NCBI GenBank assembly: GCA_964019415.1
Contig: OZ025874.1
Coordinates: forward strand, 2,253,512 to 2,317,511
DNA length: 64,000 nucleotides
Source of the DNA: Ianthella basta
Lineage: Eukaryota; Porifera; Demospongiae; Verongiida; Ianthellidae
Direction of reading: 5' to 3'
The stretch's first letter is position 1. Each line of letters opens with the position of its first letter. The position numbers were made by a program, and so were the translations under genes. Shown one piece after another: positions 10,793-21,495 of this stretch. The notes below the pieces were generated by a model. That model was given only the letters and a program-made list of their open reading frames with translations, did not search any database and was not told the DNA's origin.

Positions 10793-11457
10793 TAGTCTCG
10801 CGTAGCCCAGACCCTTTCCTTTCCGGTTATTGCGCAATAAACGGGTGGAAAGGGTCTGGGAGTTTTCTTAAGTGTAACTGTTCAATGTCCGTGGGAACCC
10901 GGACAAGGTGTAAATCTAACACCTCTTTGATGTGGTACCACAAGTCATCATAAGCGAGTCAGCGAAAGTGACGGCGAGTGTTTGTGCAAGCGAAGACGAA
11001 CTGAAACGAGACCGTATTACCGCGATAGTACGTGTGGCAGCAGCCGAAGCAGGGTTCCAAGATCTAAAGCAAGAACAGATGCAAGCCATCTTAGAATTCA
11101 TCGATGGTCGTGATATTTTCGTGTCGCTTCCTACTGGCTACGGTAAATCTCTTATTTACGGATTGCTGTCCTTGTCATCGAGCGAGACCCGAAAATACAT
11201 CTGCCGCCGTTTGCAGTAGCTTACAGAAGTAGCAGTTCGCCATCTCAGTCTTCTACGCATTATAATTATACAGACGTGCACGCGCATCTCTGGTGTAACA
11301 CCTAATCAACACCTCAGATTATTGTCCCACAATGGTGTTAAGTAAACAGTGGCTGTGTGTGGGTGGAACAGCTTGTGCTTAGGAAAACTCCCAGACCCTT
11401 TCCTCCCTATTACGCAACAGCGGAAATGGAGGAAAGGGTCTGGGCTAGGCGAGACTA
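10793..11457. mobile_element. MULE-like element carrying a RecQ helicase fragment
   Basis: The termini are inverted copies beginning TAGTCTCGC and continuing TAGCCCAGACCCTTTCC. Each terminus is itself a hairpin around an ATTGCGCAATA-type loop. The flanks CTCCAATAT (10784-10792) and TTCCAATAT (11458-11466) form a 9-bp target duplication with one mismatch. A 9-bp duplication is typical of Mutator-like elements. There is no transposase; the cargo is a RecQ-like piece at 10932-11219. The insertion splits an exon-like sequence. Confidence 0.75.
10932..11219 (+). pseudogene. RecQ-like DEAD/H helicase fragment (captured)
   Basis: The frame encodes GFQDLKQEQMQAILEFIDG followed by RDIFVSLPTGYGKSLIYGLL, matching the Q-motif region and Walker A (PTGYGKS) of superfamily 2 RecQ-type helicases. 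It stops about 30 residues later, before any DEAH box, and no in-frame Met precedes it. It lies entirely inside the TIR element, so it is best read as a captured fragment. A related but distinct fragment lies at 46613. Confidence 0.7.
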
Positions 11458-11478
11458 TTCCAATATCAGCAAGCACAG

Positions 11479-11481
11479 GTC

Positions 11482-11513
<32 letters not shown>

Positions 11514-11687
11514 TGTGTGTGTGTGCATGTGTGCGTGTGTGTGTGTGTGTGTGTGCGTGCGTGCGTGCGTGTGTGTGTACTCATGCAGGTATGTGTGTGT
11601 ACTCATGTACTTGGGTATGCATACGTATGTGGTGTGTGTTAGCACAGACAGGACCATTCCAATATCAGCAAGTGAAATTACATATGT

Positions 11688-11726
<39 letters not shown>

Positions 11727-11735
11727 ATGTTTGAG
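11479..11735. repeat. (TG)n microsatellites
   Basis: Two TG-rich arrays, about 11480-11580 and 11688-11725, separated by the partial exon-like copy at 11639-11671. Confidence 0.95.
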
Positions 11736-12333
11736 CATGCATGTCTGCTGCCACTCACTCACTGGGATCAATGCACCCAAGACACAATATAGATATCATC
11801 TTCAATTTGGCTGGCTGCATGGTGATCAGAGCTGCATGAGCCACACTTCAGAAGCATCATCAGACATAACACCAAACTTGTATTCAATTGTGCCCCAACT
11901 GTGCATACAATGATAAAATGAATACACTTATAAGCAAACATCACTAAGAGTAATAAAATGAAAACGTTTAATTTTCGTGTGTAGATTTGTGTGCTTGCTC
12001 ATATGTGTGTCGACAAGATGGATGTTCGTCATACACTCTTCTCTTGTGGTCTCTATGTAGGTTCCCCTAAAGAGCAGTGTTGTCCGTCACCCTGTAGGTC
12101 AACCTGTCTTTCAGTCTCCTTCCGACCTACCATCAGTACAGATGGGACCACTTGGATCTCAACAAGCACAGTTGTACAGCACTGGAGTGGACACTGAAGG
12201 TTTGTCTTGCTTGTTCACTAAGCTATTTGTGCACTGGTATAAGGATTCATGCCTGAAATAAGCATTAAGATGCAATAGACTGTTTGGTTTGCAAGAGTTT
12301 CGAGTCACCAAAACAGCCACACACAACACACAT

Positions 12334-12336
12334 GTG

Positions 12337-12366
<30 letters not shown>
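12334..12366. repeat. (CA)n microsatellite
   Basis: A short CA array followed by CTC triplets, close to the 3' side of the minus-strand LINE fragment. Confidence 0.95.
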
Positions 12367-12367
<1 letters not shown>

Positions 12368-12454
12368 CCTCCTCCTCCTCTGTACTCCTTATCCATCAAG
12401 GATGTTGGGCGGGATCTAGACTCAAGATACTACAGCACATTTGCAGATTAGGGA

Positions 12455-12712
12455 CGGTGGATGAAGGCTCGCCATGCAGCTCTGTCCTTCACCACTTCTT
12501 GCCAGTTGGTCAGTTTTGTCAGATCTTTGCTGACAACATCAACCCATCTCAGTGGGGCTCCACCTGGTGGTCTCTTCTTCCTTCGAGGTCGACATTTCAT
12601 AAGTTGTTTCTGGGGACGCTCATCAGACATTCTCTGTACATGGCCAAACCATTGCAATCGTTTCTGCCTTAACTGCTCCTCAATTGGCAATTCTCCAGTC
12701 TCCTCTAGCGGA
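12455..12712 (-). pseudogene. LINE reverse transcriptase, C-terminal fragment
   Basis: The minus-strand frame contains LRQKRLQWFGHVQRM, then a basic KCRPRRKKRPPGG stretch, LRWVDVVSKDL and KDRAAWRAF. This is the typical C-terminus of a non-LTR retrotransposon polyprotein. Only about 85 residues remain, and CA/TG arrays bound the piece, so it is a relic. Confidence 0.75.
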
Positions 12713-12713
12713 G

Positions 12714-12734
12714 ACACACACACACACACAGACA

Positions 12735-12794
<60 letters not shown>
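12714..12794. repeat. (CA)n microsatellite with CAGA variants
   Basis: About 80 bp of CA repeats directly upstream (in coding sense) of the LINE fragment. Confidence 0.95.
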
Positions 12795-12798
<4 letters not shown>

Positions 12799-12816
12799 CT
12801 GTAAACATGTTATATA

Positions 12817-12917
12817 TAGTTATATTATGGCTGCGAGGGCGGTATCTAATTTAGCCATGAGGGCGTGAAGCACCCAAGTGCGTTAAATTAGATTAACGCC
12901 TGAGCGTACCATAATAT
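12817..12917. repeat. 100-bp palindromic foldback
   Basis: AGTTATATTATGG at the left is inverted as CCATAATATAACT at the right, with complementary GAGGGCG and TAAATTAGAT blocks between. It resembles the hairpins at 39488, 40312 and 41921. Confidence 0.7.
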
Positions 12918-13227
12918 AACTGGCTTGTTGTATTTTGAACGAGAATGGTTTGAATCGTCAAACGAATCAAGCTACAACGTTGTTTCTTAGGTACCAACGG
13001 CAGACGCTTATAGACTCAAGAGGATATATCGAATAGAAAGTGATTAGAGGCGGTGCAGAACCGAATAACTCCAAGAAGTCTATTTCTTCGTTAAACCATT
13101 GAGCGTTTCACTGCCAAGCGTGTAGCGGATAGGATCAGAAGGAATGTGCAAGAGTTTGGAAGGAAACCTCTGTAGAAGGAGCACTGTTTTGTTTGGCCAT
13201 GACCAATGGAACTTCGTAGCTAGCTAC
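12918..13227. other. Non-coding stretch
   Basis: No supported gene or repeat seen. Confidence 0.4.
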
Positions 13228-13944
13228 CACAGGGTAGTTATACCTGGAAACCGCTAACATGGCCGCTAAATTTGCACCTTTTTGAAACATTATATTCTCG
13301 CTCTCTGAATGATTCTACGAAAAACGAATGGCAGGAGAAGGAAGTACGATCTTAGCTTTATCAGAAAAGTCGATCAGGGCAAGGGAGAAAGCTTGGATGA
13401 AGATGTTTGAAGGTGTTGAAAAAGGCACACTCGCCGACATTCAGAGCAAAACCGGCATATCTAGACGACGCCTGAAACACACGTAGCTGCACTGGTTAGG
13501 TGTAGGAAAATGTAAAGTTTCAGAATCGACTGAGAACTGGGCACATATGCATCTGTTCGCAGAGAAAATAAAGAAAAACACCTTTTTTGTAGTAATTTTG
13601 CCACAATTCGCACGTTCAAATGTTATTTTCTCGAAAAGAGACTACAGCACACTTCTGTTCTCAGTCGAATATGAAGGTATATTTACTACTAAACACGATG
13701 ATGTGCAGCACACTCACCAAGATGGGGCTCTAAGTATGCCGGTTTTTTATACAAAATTTCCTGAACAACAAACCGGCCATTGTGATGACGTCAAAAAACG
13801 TCACTTACGTTATCGACTAGCAATGTGTTAAAGGGAAGTTAGGACGCCGCTCGTCAACCGAAGTGCAGCAGATCGAGGACAGTATCTGTTATTGTTGTCA
13901 GGCCTACAGAACTGGAAGAGTATGATTTAGTAAAGGTACGTTGG

Positions 13945-14255
13945 GGTGCATCCATGTGTGCCACATTACACGCTGCCTAAGTCACCGCGCAGCTTCAATT
14001 CACGCGTTGTCTCCCTCCACGCGCTGCCTAACTCCACACGCAGCCTCAGTCCACGCGCTATTTTATTCCATGCGCTGTCTCACTCCACACACTGCCTCAT
14101 TCCGTACGCGACCTCACTCAACACACTGCCTCTCTCCACGTGCTGTCTCACTCTACGTGCTACGTACGTAGCTAATTTAACACAGTCTCATTCGACGCGC
14201 TGCTTCGCTCCACAAACATTTTCTCATTCCACACGCTGTCTCGCTCTACACATAC
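13945..14255. repeat. About 18-bp minisatellite (CACGCGCTGYCTCACTC type)
   Basis: Roughly 15 imperfect copies of an 18-bp unit combining CTGTCTCACTCCAC with variable CGCG or CACA. It lies inside the TIR element at 13228-14639. Confidence 0.8.
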
Positions 14256-14329
14256 TCAGTACCAACTTGATTTATGCTGTAGACTAATACTGGAATACAG
14301 AAAATAACTTCATTAGGCAAAGACTCTTG

Positions 14330-14540
14330 TGTGAGAACTGTAGCAAGTGCTTATCTGCTATGTAAGCACTCTAGCATAGGGCTAGTCTGTTGTGTGAGTA
14401 CTTCGAAGTGCTGGTGTGTTGTATAAACACTCTAGCTGAGTTTTGATCTATTGTATGAGCACTCTAGCTGAGTGCTGGTCTATTGCGTAGGCTCTAGCTT
14501 AGTGATGTCACTTGTGACATCAGTGATGTCATTCGTGACA
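14330..14540. repeat. Degenerate tandem repeat of about 45 bp
   Basis: Repeated blocks of the form GCACTCTAGCTGAGTGCTGGTCTATTG-like sequence occur about four times. They are followed by an inverted GTGATGTCA...TGACATCAC pair. Confidence 0.55.
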
Positions 14541-14639
14541 TCACTAAGTTTCTCCCTCCGAAACTGTTAATGCAAGGAATTTAGCGGTTATCCACGCCTT
14601 TCACCTAAAGTACAGGTTTCCTGGTATAACTACCCTGTG

Positions 14640-15047
14640 ACGTACGTTTGCCGGTAATGAGGCCATTGATTACAAGGAAGTTATGCACGCCAGGCCTTAC
14701 CCAATTACCTGAATTCGCTGTAATAAATGAAGACAAGGCAGCCACTGTGTGTAGCGAAGGCCCTGCTTAGCTACTTGGAACTGTTTTAGCTTGCATGTAG
14801 CAATGTTGTGCAGCGGTCAAAGCCCATTGTATTGAGAAAAGAGTTGGACACTTCCTTGTGAAAAGCACTTCATGCTAAATACATCTACATCAACCAATTT
14901 TATTCCATTCTTTGCTTGATGCATCTAGCTAGCTGGCATGCACAAGCAAGTCATGTGTAATCATGGGATGTCATGAGCATACACTGCCATGACATTGTAC
15001 ATCCACATGGTGACACATGAATGTGCTGTAAGAAATAGTCACATGCT
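14640..15047. other. Non-coding stretch
   Basis: No supported gene. The sequence is AT-rich and contains scattered GCATG and GCTAGC words. Confidence 0.4.
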
Positions 15048-15056
15048 ATGTGAACA

Positions 15057-16638
15057 CGGCATTACTAAAACGCAGAATACGGAATAGCGGAATAACGGAA
15101 TAGCGGAATAACAGAATTAGATAATATTAAAATGGCGGACAACTCGTACGCAAACCAGTCTCGCTGGCGTGCGCTTCTGCCCAGAAAGGTTCAAATTTCG
15201 AACGAAAGTAAGGGAAATGGGTACATTGACAACTGTTTGGAAGTGATTTGCGCAGAAGTGCTTCTTCAAATGGAAACAGCAGCTAATCGCAGTTTCCTCG
15301 CACAAAAACCTCGAGAAAGGCACCGTACAACCCACTATCCACTCAACAGCAGAGCCTCCGTCGCTCGCCAAAGTAGAGATTCATTCTTTCTTGCTGCGTA
15401 TACCACATATCTTGTCCCCACACCCAGTGAGCACCAGGCAGACTTTTGGTAGGGGAAGTGGAGGGATCAATTGAAGGTTTATGTGTCGGGGGGAGGGGGT
15501 GAATTGCCCTCCCACCTTGAAGATTGTGTGGCTCTATTCTGCCCCCTCCCCCCCTCACACACACACAAGTACACTTCAGCATTTCACAGAGCCATTCTAT
15601 GCATGTAGCTATTGGTACAATCATACAGTGCGTGTCACTGTGCTTGTGTGTGAGCATGTGTACATGCGTGTGTGTGTGTGTAAGTAAGTGGAATGTGTGT
15701 GAGCGGAGTGTGATGTATGTAATGCATGGGTGGAGTGTGTATGTGTTGTGTGTGTGTATGTACATGTGTGTGTGAGTGGAGGTGTAGTGTGTGCATGTAT
15801 GTCACTGTGTGTGAATGAGTGGAGTGTGCGTGTGCATGTATGGGAGGGAGTTTGGGGGAAAGCAATACCAAAGGTTTTGTCCCCACACCCACCACAGGTC
15901 TAGGCATGTGTGCGAAGACTATGTCTGTCATTGCCTTCCCCCCATACTCCCTCCCACACACATGCATGCACACTACACCTCCACTCTCACAAATGTACAT
16001 ACGCACATACGCACACATATCACATACACACTCCACTCATTTGCACACACACACACACACACACACAGTGGCACACACACACACGCACACACACACACAC
16101 ACACACCCATCACATTCCACTCACTCGCTCACAGTGACACACATGCACATGCACACATCACACTCACAATCTTCCAGGTGGGAAGGCAATCCACCCCCCC
16201 CCCACACACACACACCTTCAATCGATCCCTCCACCTCCCCTACCAAAAGCCTGCCTGGTGGTGGGAACGAGATATGTGGTATACACGTAGCTATCGTTGC
16301 GTCGGGACATAAGATAGGATGAATCTCTACTTCGGCGAGTCTTGGAGGCTCTGCTGTTGAGTGGATAGTGGGTTGTACGGTGCCTTTCTCAAGGTTTTTG
16401 TGCGAGGAAACTGTGATTAGCTGCTGTTTTCATTCGAAGAAGCATTTCTGCGCAAACCACTTCCAAGCAGTTGTCAATGTACCCATTTCCCCTACTTTCG
16501 TTCGAAATTCGAACCTTTCTGGGCAGAAGCACACACCAGCGAGACTTGTTTGCGTACGAGTCGTCCGCCATTTTAATATTATCTAATTCCATTATTCTGT
16601 TATTCCGCTATTCTGTATTCCGCGTTTTAGTAATGCCG
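15057..16638. mobile_element. Foldback element with about 300-bp TIRs and a perfect 9-bp TSD
   Basis: CGGCATTACTAAAACGC at 15057 is inverted at 16638. Complementarity continues for about 300 bp through matching blocks such as GAATTCC-type AT steps, TTTCTGGGC and GAGCCTCC. The flanks at 15048-15056 and 16639-16647 are both ATGTGAACA. The 9-bp duplication and long TIRs fit a Mutator-like non-autonomous element. The interior is TG-rich on the left and CA-rich on the right, so the whole is close to one palindrome centred near 15.85 kb. Frames inside are low-complexity and not credible genes. Confidence 0.85.
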
Positions 16639-16647
16639 ATGTGAACA

Positions 16648-17056
16648 GCAGCTGCATGGCAAGAAATGTGTGAAAAATGAGCAACAACTTTAGAACAAAA
16701 TAAAGTTAACATTCCACATGAAGCTGATTGGCTAACAATAAGAGCCCAGTGCTCCTGGGGAAGTTAAAGTATGGCAAACTGGTGGTTATACAATATGTAT
16801 CACAGTTTTCTCCTTTGATGTATGGCTTCATCATACAATAAGTTATTTAGTCATATACATCACTAGCTCAAGTTCTGTCAGATCTGTTACAATGGTGTTA
16901 GCACCTTGCACATGGAGAGGTGTTAACATTGTTACATAAGGCACCCCATGTAAAGTGCGTGTAAGTGTGTTTGTGTGTGTGGGGAGGGGGGGGGCTGCAT
17001 GATGAAACCATGTAATTAAGATTGTATAACTTTTACTTTGAACTCTGTTACTCCAG
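16648..17056. other. Non-coding stretch
   Basis: No supported gene. It has a short G-run at about 16981-16994. Confidence 0.4.
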
Positions 17057-17266
17057 ATAATAGCAACAGAAGAGCATCTTTGATCTCAGATTCCCCACCC
17101 CCATCAACTCTACGACCTGCACGTGTTCTACTTGTTTTTGCTGTGATCATTCCATGTGCTGCTGTGATAATCAATGGGATACCCATCTGTGTTCCCCCAT
17201 GGCCTTTCACTAACATCTGGCAGCATCAGGTGTGCTGGGAAGGCATGCCTTGGACCTGGGGTACAG
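17057..17266 (+). CDS. Candidate exon with a transmembrane segment
   Basis: A 210-nt block sits between the acceptor CTGTTACTCCAG and the donor ACAG|GTATGG. It is open in the frame reading NSNRRASLISDSPPPS, then PARVLLVFAVIIPCAAVIIN, then GIPICVPPWPF. A basic Ser/Pro-rich stretch precedes one hydrophobic helix of about 20 residues, so a single-pass membrane protein is plausible. Both junctions are phase 1, which would let it follow the exon at 12061-12199. The family is not recognised and the link is inference. Confidence 0.35.
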
Positions 17267-18020
17267 GTATGGAAGAAAGTGTAGATTGATAGGCATACAT
17301 TTATTGAATTATGATCTCATACATCAAAGAGATTGCCACTGCAGTAAATCAGATACTGCAGTGCAGTAACTTGGATAAAAGCCCCTAACACCAAATTAGC
17401 ACCTCACAATAATTGTCACCTTAGTAAAGGTCAAACACGATCTGCTATAAACTGTTAAAATATTTTTTAACGAAATGCCCCAAAATCCTTACTGATTTGG
17501 CTCTTTTGTGCAAGAAGCTTGTTTGTTTTGCCTTCGGTTGGTGCTTAGAAGCATTTTGCCTATTAATCGAGTGCTTCCCGTGCACACAGCAACATTGACA
17601 GTGATACAAGAGATTGGTTCATTTTGATACAATAATAGTGCATTGACAGTTTACAATAGAAAAAGATGAAATGATGTACAATGGGACAAGACTGTAGTAA
17701 TGATATTGTGTGTTCTCTTGCACAATCTCTTTTTAACGTAATAATGACTGCTCCTTCAGCTGCTTATACCTGGTAATCTGGAAATGTACAGCAAAATAGA
17801 ATTCCTTCTTGTACTGTGCTCTGAAATCCACATTTCTACACCTATACCTTACATTTGAAGTGGTCTAAATGATGGAAAATGCCATTGTGTTCTCAATTTC
17901 AGAGAATACACATCTCTAGAAGGTGCAAATTTGCACTCACCTCCAGAGAGTGCAATTCTGTAATGCATACAAATGAATGGTGCTTGAGGGGGTGTCATAC
18001 GCACATACACACACACACAT

Positions 18021-18067
<47 letters not shown>

Positions 18068-18654
18068 GAGAGAGATGGGGGTAGACACAGACCGTCAGCT
18101 AGCTAGGTCTGTTGTAAATGGAGGAACATTTCAGCACATGTTACCTGCCCATAGTGTAATTTCGATTCCTCTAGGAGTACTTTGCACACTTCTTGAAGTG
18201 CGCCGCACTGTTCCGCTGTCTAAACGAACTCCACGAGGGTAGCTAGCTAGCTTGCCATCATGCGCAATATCAGGCTTTTCAGTCGAAAATCAAGCCAATT
18301 CATCCAAGGAACCTCATTGCGTTGGTACATTATAATGAACAAATGGTTCTAAGCCCACATTAACTAATTAAATAGCACTATGCAATAGAGGAATCTTAAA
18401 TGTAGTAAGTCAATAGCGACTCATATCAGAGCGCCGTCATTTTAAAATGCCCATCACTCGGTCTTCATGATATTTGGAGCTATATCTCTCAGGAGAGTTT
18501 TTCAATAGGCTTCTTACTAGTATTACCGTGTAAACACATACCTATGTCCTAATTTCGTTTAAAAATAGACGGCGAAATGCGAACATAGATGATTGCGAGC
18601 CTTGTAAAGCGTAGACCTCATGCGCCGCTGAATTGCCCGAAATATACATACCAT
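17267..18654. other. Non-coding stretch with a (CA)n array
   Basis: No supported gene. A CA microsatellite lies at about 18002-18062. The rest is AT-rich. Confidence 0.45.
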
Positions 18655-18935
18655 GTCATACATACATTTGTTACATGAGGAAGCCATACATCAAAGCAAG
18701 CTGCAGTGTGCTAATTTTGCATAACACCACTGTTTACGCTTTCACACCTCACAACACACTGCGTCGAATGGGGCTCTTATTTGCTAACCCAATCACTTTC
18801 TAGCCTTAAACAAACGTTTGTTTACTGCTTTATCAAAATGCCTTTGATATTCATCACCTTGTGAAATTTCTCTTGAACATTGGCTCTGGAAAGATGAGTC
18901 ATCAACATAAATTTATGCCTAGCACACGTGTATTT
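18655..18935. repeat. Dispersed repeat R1, copy 1
   Basis: It begins TTACATGAGGAAGCCATAC and includes AAATGCCTTTGATATTCATC. A closely similar copy lies at 39595-39890 in the same orientation, on the far side of the palindromic array. Confidence 0.8.
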
Positions 18936-19016
18936 TTGGGGCGCCAAAGGCGCCCCTATATTGTTTTCAGATTTAGGTATTCGTATGGCTTCATGTTCGT
19001 ATATATATATATATAT
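18936..19016. repeat. Repeat R2, left part of copy 1
   Basis: GGGGCGCCAAAGGCGCCCC (a small hairpin) is followed by TATATTGTTTTCAGATTTAG and ends in (TA)n, where the LINE is inserted. The same left part recurs at 21431-21495. Confidence 0.8.
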
Positions 19017-20405
19017 ATTTGAGGCAATTGAGGACGTCATCAAGGCCAAGATTGCCGATCTGCAGAGGATGGGTGAGCGTTTGCTTCTGCTTGAGGCCCA
19101 CGATTCCCTGAGCCTTCACCGGAGTGCCTTTGCCATTCCAAAGCTTTTGTACACTCTAAGAACTGCCCCCTGTTTTTTGTCACCTTCGTTAGACTGTTTT
19201 GACGGTCTCCAGAGATCTCTGTTGGAGTCGATCTGCAACATCCAGCTCAGTGATGTTAGCTGGCATCAGGCATCTTTACCCATCAACAGTGGAGGCCTAG
19301 GAATTAGGAGCGCTGTTATGCTGGCACCGTCAGCCTATTTGGCTTCAGCTGCAGGCAGTGTCCCTATCTCACAGGCCATCCTACCCGCAGATGTGGTCCC
19401 GTTCCTTCCAACCATCCAGGCCCAGGCACTGGAGAAATGGAGGCAATTAGTGGACCAGTCCGTCAATCCACCTACAGGACAAGCAGCCATCAAACAGAAG
19501 GCTTGGGACTCGCTAGCCATTGAGTGTTGCTTCTCCCGCCTGTCCAGCCAGCAGACAGCAGACCCCAGGGATCGGGCACGGCTACAGGCCTGCAGTCAGA
19601 AGGAGTCAGGCGCTTGGCTCACGGCCCCACCAATAAGCGCCCTCGGCCTTCGGATGTGCAACGCAACAATCCGCATTGCCACCAGTCTTCGACTGGGCAT
19701 TCACATCTGTGCCCCCCACGACTGCACCCACTGTGGGAAGAGAGTGGACGAAACAGGGCTTCATGGCCTGAGTTGTCGCAGGAGCATAGGCAGAATCCCC
19801 CGCCATGGTCAGTTGAACACCATCATTAAACACTCCCTCGCCAGCGCTAACATTCCATCAGTGCTAGAGCCCCAAGGACTGTCTCGTACGGATGGCAAAC
19901 GCCCTGATGGAATGACTATTACACCATGGGCCCAAGGCCGGCTTCTCATTTGGGATGCCACCTGCTGGGATTCGATGGCAGCCTCCAACATCCACATTGC
20001 CATGTCTGGCCCTGGACGGGTGGCAGACATGGCAGCGAGAAGAAAGAGACATCTATCGTGAAATCTCGCAGAACCATCACTTTGTCCCAGTTGCCGTGGA
20101 GACCATGGGATCCTTCGGCGAGGATACAATAGACTTCCTCCATCAGTTGGCATCACGACTGCAATCAATTTCCAAGGACCCCCTAGAGTATCTTAAACTG
20201 TGTCAAAGATTTAGTGTGTGTATCCAGAACTTTAATTGTGCTTCAATTTTAGGATGTAGTTCTTCATTTTGACATCTTTAGGACTGACTCTGTTAGGGTT
20301 AGAGTTTTTTTGATTTCTTTAGGACTGTTGCTGTTTGAGTTAGTGTTTGCCTGTAGTTGAAAAAAAAATAAAAAAAAAATTAAAAAAAAAAATAAAAAAA
20401 AAAAA
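19017..20405 (+). pseudogene. 5'-truncated LINE with zinc knuckle and restriction-like endonuclease end
   Basis: The open frame runs to 20061 and ends MAARRKRHLS; the continuation DIYREISQNHHFVPVAVET lies in a neighbouring frame up to 20272, so about one base is lost near 20035-20045. Visible parts are a helical RT-linked region, then CTHCGKRVDETGLHGLSC and RRSIGRIPRHGQLN (zinc knuckle), then DGKRPDGM and LLIWDATCWD. This matches the PD-(D/E)XK-type endonuclease end of R2-like non-LTR elements. The catalytic RT core is missing. A poly-A tract at about 20360-20405 marks the 3' end. It is inserted in a (TA)n stretch of repeat R2. Confidence 0.7.
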
Positions 20406-21430
20406 ATATATATTTCTGTCATTGCAAATGGCGGCGCTCACGTCAATCTTTACAACGCTTTAAATCCTCGCTAATGATGTTTTGTCGTGTTTGAATCGAA
20501 CGAAATGTGGTCATAAATATGTGTTAATAGAGTCTCTCCATCGCGGTGCAAAGGGGAAATGCTGCCTCAGTGATGGGAACTATGGGGGGCTCCACCTCGC
20601 ATTTTAATTTCTTTGATTGACTGGACTTATTTTTGAGGGGGCACCCCCCTCATCTGACTGCATATTTTTCTTTTATTCTATTTTTCTTTTACTCAGTTTA
20701 TAGCTCAGGCAGTGCGCATGTGTGCCTATAATCTGTAGAATTGAGTGCAGTTAAATTAAGTTGTTGGTTGATTATTGTAAAAAAAAAAGTTAATAGAGTG
20801 ATACTAATAAAAAGCCTAAGGAACGTCTCTTCTGCGAGATACAGCTCCAATTATCACTGACGGACATTGTAAAATGGCTGCACGATCGACGCTTTCTGTT
20901 TGCTAGGCTCAAAACCATCTTTCTTTAGATTTCGCCGTGTATCCAAAGAACGCAAAGTGTTTCTAGAACATGTTTAAGTAATAGTATTGTGGTAGGAAGC
21001 TTACTTAACTGTTTTTCTGCGAGGTACAGCCCTAAATACAACAGAAGTCTAGTGACCCGTAGGCCAATAATGGGAGACCAGCGAATCATGACACATAATT
21101 ATAGCCATGATTCGCTCATAGAGTCATCATAGGGTAGCCTTTTAGCCAGCAGACTCCTCCTCCAGGCACAAAGTAACAATTGCTCATTTAGAATGTAATA
21201 TAGATCAAAAAGCAGTAGGCAAACATTTGACAGTTTGGTAGGGATGCTTTCACTGGATATGGCTGGCTGCTCTGGAGACTTGAACTCTTGCAAACCCAAC
21301 GGTCTAGTGTGTCTTGATGTATCTTTCAGGCCAACAGCAATACTGTACCCCCAACTATCTGATTTACTGAACATACATGGGAAAATTGCTAGCAAGTAGT
21401 ACGAGGTTCAGGGGCGCCCTGGCGCCCCAC
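20406..21430. repeat. Repeat R2, right part of copy 1
   Basis: It starts TCTGTCATTGCAAATGGCGG and ends at GGGGCGCCCTGGCGCCCC. A shorter copy occupies 38171-38890. No convincing gene; short minus-strand frames at 21099-21395 are not supported. Confidence 0.75.
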
Positions 21431-21495
21431 AAGTTTTTGGCCCCTATATTGTTTTCAGATTTAGGTATTTGTATGGCTTCATGTTCGTATATATA
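21431..21495. repeat. Repeat R2, left part of copy 2
   Basis: TATATTGTTTTCAGATTTAG and GTATGGCTTCATGTTCG run into TATATATA, after which the 16.7-kb array begins. Confidence 0.8.

Larger units (their letters stand above)
10682..12199 (+). other. Duplicated exon-like sequence of an unrecognised gene
   Basis: Three related segments occur. The first, 10682-10792, follows CCATGTAG, reads VPSQGAVFHQPRF and continues to AQTGPLQY; it is cut by the element at 10793-11457 and resumes at 11458-11478 with QYQQAQ. The second is partial (11639-11671, [11 protein letters not shown]). The third, 12061-12199, follows CTATGTAG, reads VPLKSSVVRHPVGQPVF and ends STGVDTE before a GTTTGTC donor. All are Gln/Pro/Ser-rich. 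The third ends in phase 1, matching the phase of the membrane-segment exon at 17057. I do not recognise the family. Confidence 0.4.
13228..14639. mobile_element. 1.4-kb TIR element, non-autonomous
   Basis: CACAGGGTAGTTATACC followed by TGGAAACC at 13228 is matched in inverse by GGTTTCC and TGGTATAACTACCCTGTG ending at 14639. A second inner pair (GCGGTTAT/GCCGCTAAATT) also pairs. No transposase frame is visible. The CAGGGT-type end recalls hAT elements, but I cannot find a clean 8-bp duplication. Confidence 0.55.

Noticed and set aside
11306-11913. Val/Cys- or His/Thr-repeat proteins over the TG/CA tracts
   Set aside because: Pure microsatellite translations on both strands.
15343-16322. Several frames of 70-170 codons inside the foldback
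   Set aside because: They read through dinucleotide repeats and their inverted partners; none has a domain.
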